Below, one piece after another: positions 6,666-6,778 of a DNA stretch of 6,778 nt (the first letter of the stretch is position 1; every line of letters begins with the position of its first letter). The position numbers were made by a program, and so were the translations under genes. The notes below the pieces were generated by a model, which had not been told where the DNA came from, did no database searches, and was given only the letters and a program-made list of their open reading frames with translations. This DNA comes from Cyanobacteria bacterium UBA11153 (GTDB lineage: Bacteria > Cyanobacteriota > Cyanobacteriia > Cyanobacteriales > Coleofasciculaceae). The stretch lies in NCBI GenBank assembly GCA_003511885.1, contig DOIX01000071.1, positions 1 to 6,778 on the forward strand, read 5' to 3'.

Positions 6666-6755
6666 TTGTTGGTTATTTGTTATTGGTTATTTGTTGTTGC
6701 TTATTTGTTATTGGTTGTTGGTAAGTGGTTATTTTTCATTGGTTATTTGTTAAGC
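6665..6755. repeat. Heptamer tandem repeat array downstream of tpiA
   Basis: From the last base of the tpiA stop codon, about 13 units of 7 bp run without phase shift: GTTGTTG, GTTATTT, GTTATTG, GTTATTT, GTTGTTG, CTTATTT, GTTATTG, GTTGTTG, GTAAGTG, GTTATTT, TTCATTG, GTTATTT, GTTAAGC. The consensus is GTTATTK. This is the form of the short tandemly repeated repetitive (STRR) sequences known from filamentous cyanobacteria. Its AT-rich, one-sided T/G composition gives no hairpin, so it does not look like a terminator. The remaining 23 bases to the end of the window show nothing recognisable. Confidence 0.88.
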
Positions 6756-6778
6756 TGATAGCCATTTAAAATATAGAT

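Noticed and set aside
6749..6757. GTTAAGCTG shared by the end of the heptamer array and the bases before the tpiA start (5932-5940)
   Set aside because: A 9-base match in a 6.8 kb window can occur by chance and the flanks do not match, so it is not treated as attachment-site repeats.

Overview
The window looks like chromosomal DNA of a filamentous cyanobacterium (Oscillatoriales or Nostocales type). The evidence is the AT-leaning composition, a cyanobacterial-style TpiA, a NACHT/pentapeptide/WD40 giant protein with the C-terminal tail seen on many cyanobacterial WD-repeat proteins, and three kinds of short repeats typical of these genomes (palindromic GC-rich elements, G-run tracts, heptamer tandem repeats). 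No database search was possible, so the taxon is an inference.

Layout. At 37-715, minus strand, lies a two-gene type II toxin-antitoxin module in toxin-first order: a RelE/HigB-like toxin of the HI1419 type followed by an overlapping HI1420-type antitoxin. A 186 bp gap follows. At 902-5518, minus strand, a single 1538-residue gene encodes an NLR-like STAND protein: a helical N-terminal domain, a short coiled coil, an Mrr-like restriction-endonuclease fold that seems to lack its catalytic residues, a NACHT NTPase, a linker, a few pentapeptide repeats, and 14 WD40 repeats (enough for two seven-bladed propellers). At 5519-5939 is a 421 bp non-coding stretch with a candidate promoter for the NACHT gene, a G-run tract and a small hairpin. 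At 5940-6665, plus strand, is tpiA (triosephosphate isomerase), followed directly by about 13 tandem 7-bp repeats.

How the parts relate. tpiA is a housekeeping glycolysis/Calvin-cycle gene and is transcribed away from the other genes. The minus-strand block (STAND protein plus toxin-antitoxin pair) has the character of an accessory defence or conflict island. In the usual STAND model the WD40 propellers sense a ligand, the NACHT module oligomerises on NTP binding, and the N-terminal region triggers the response. Whether this protein acts against phage is inference.

The most unusual points are: (i) a roughly 175 bp GC-rich palindromic repeat inserted in frame into the linker of the NACHT protein, carrying 21-bp tandem repeats; (ii) an apparently catalytically dead Mrr-like domain combined with an unnamed helical N-terminus, which leaves the real effector unidentified; (iii) the exact count of 14 WD repeats.
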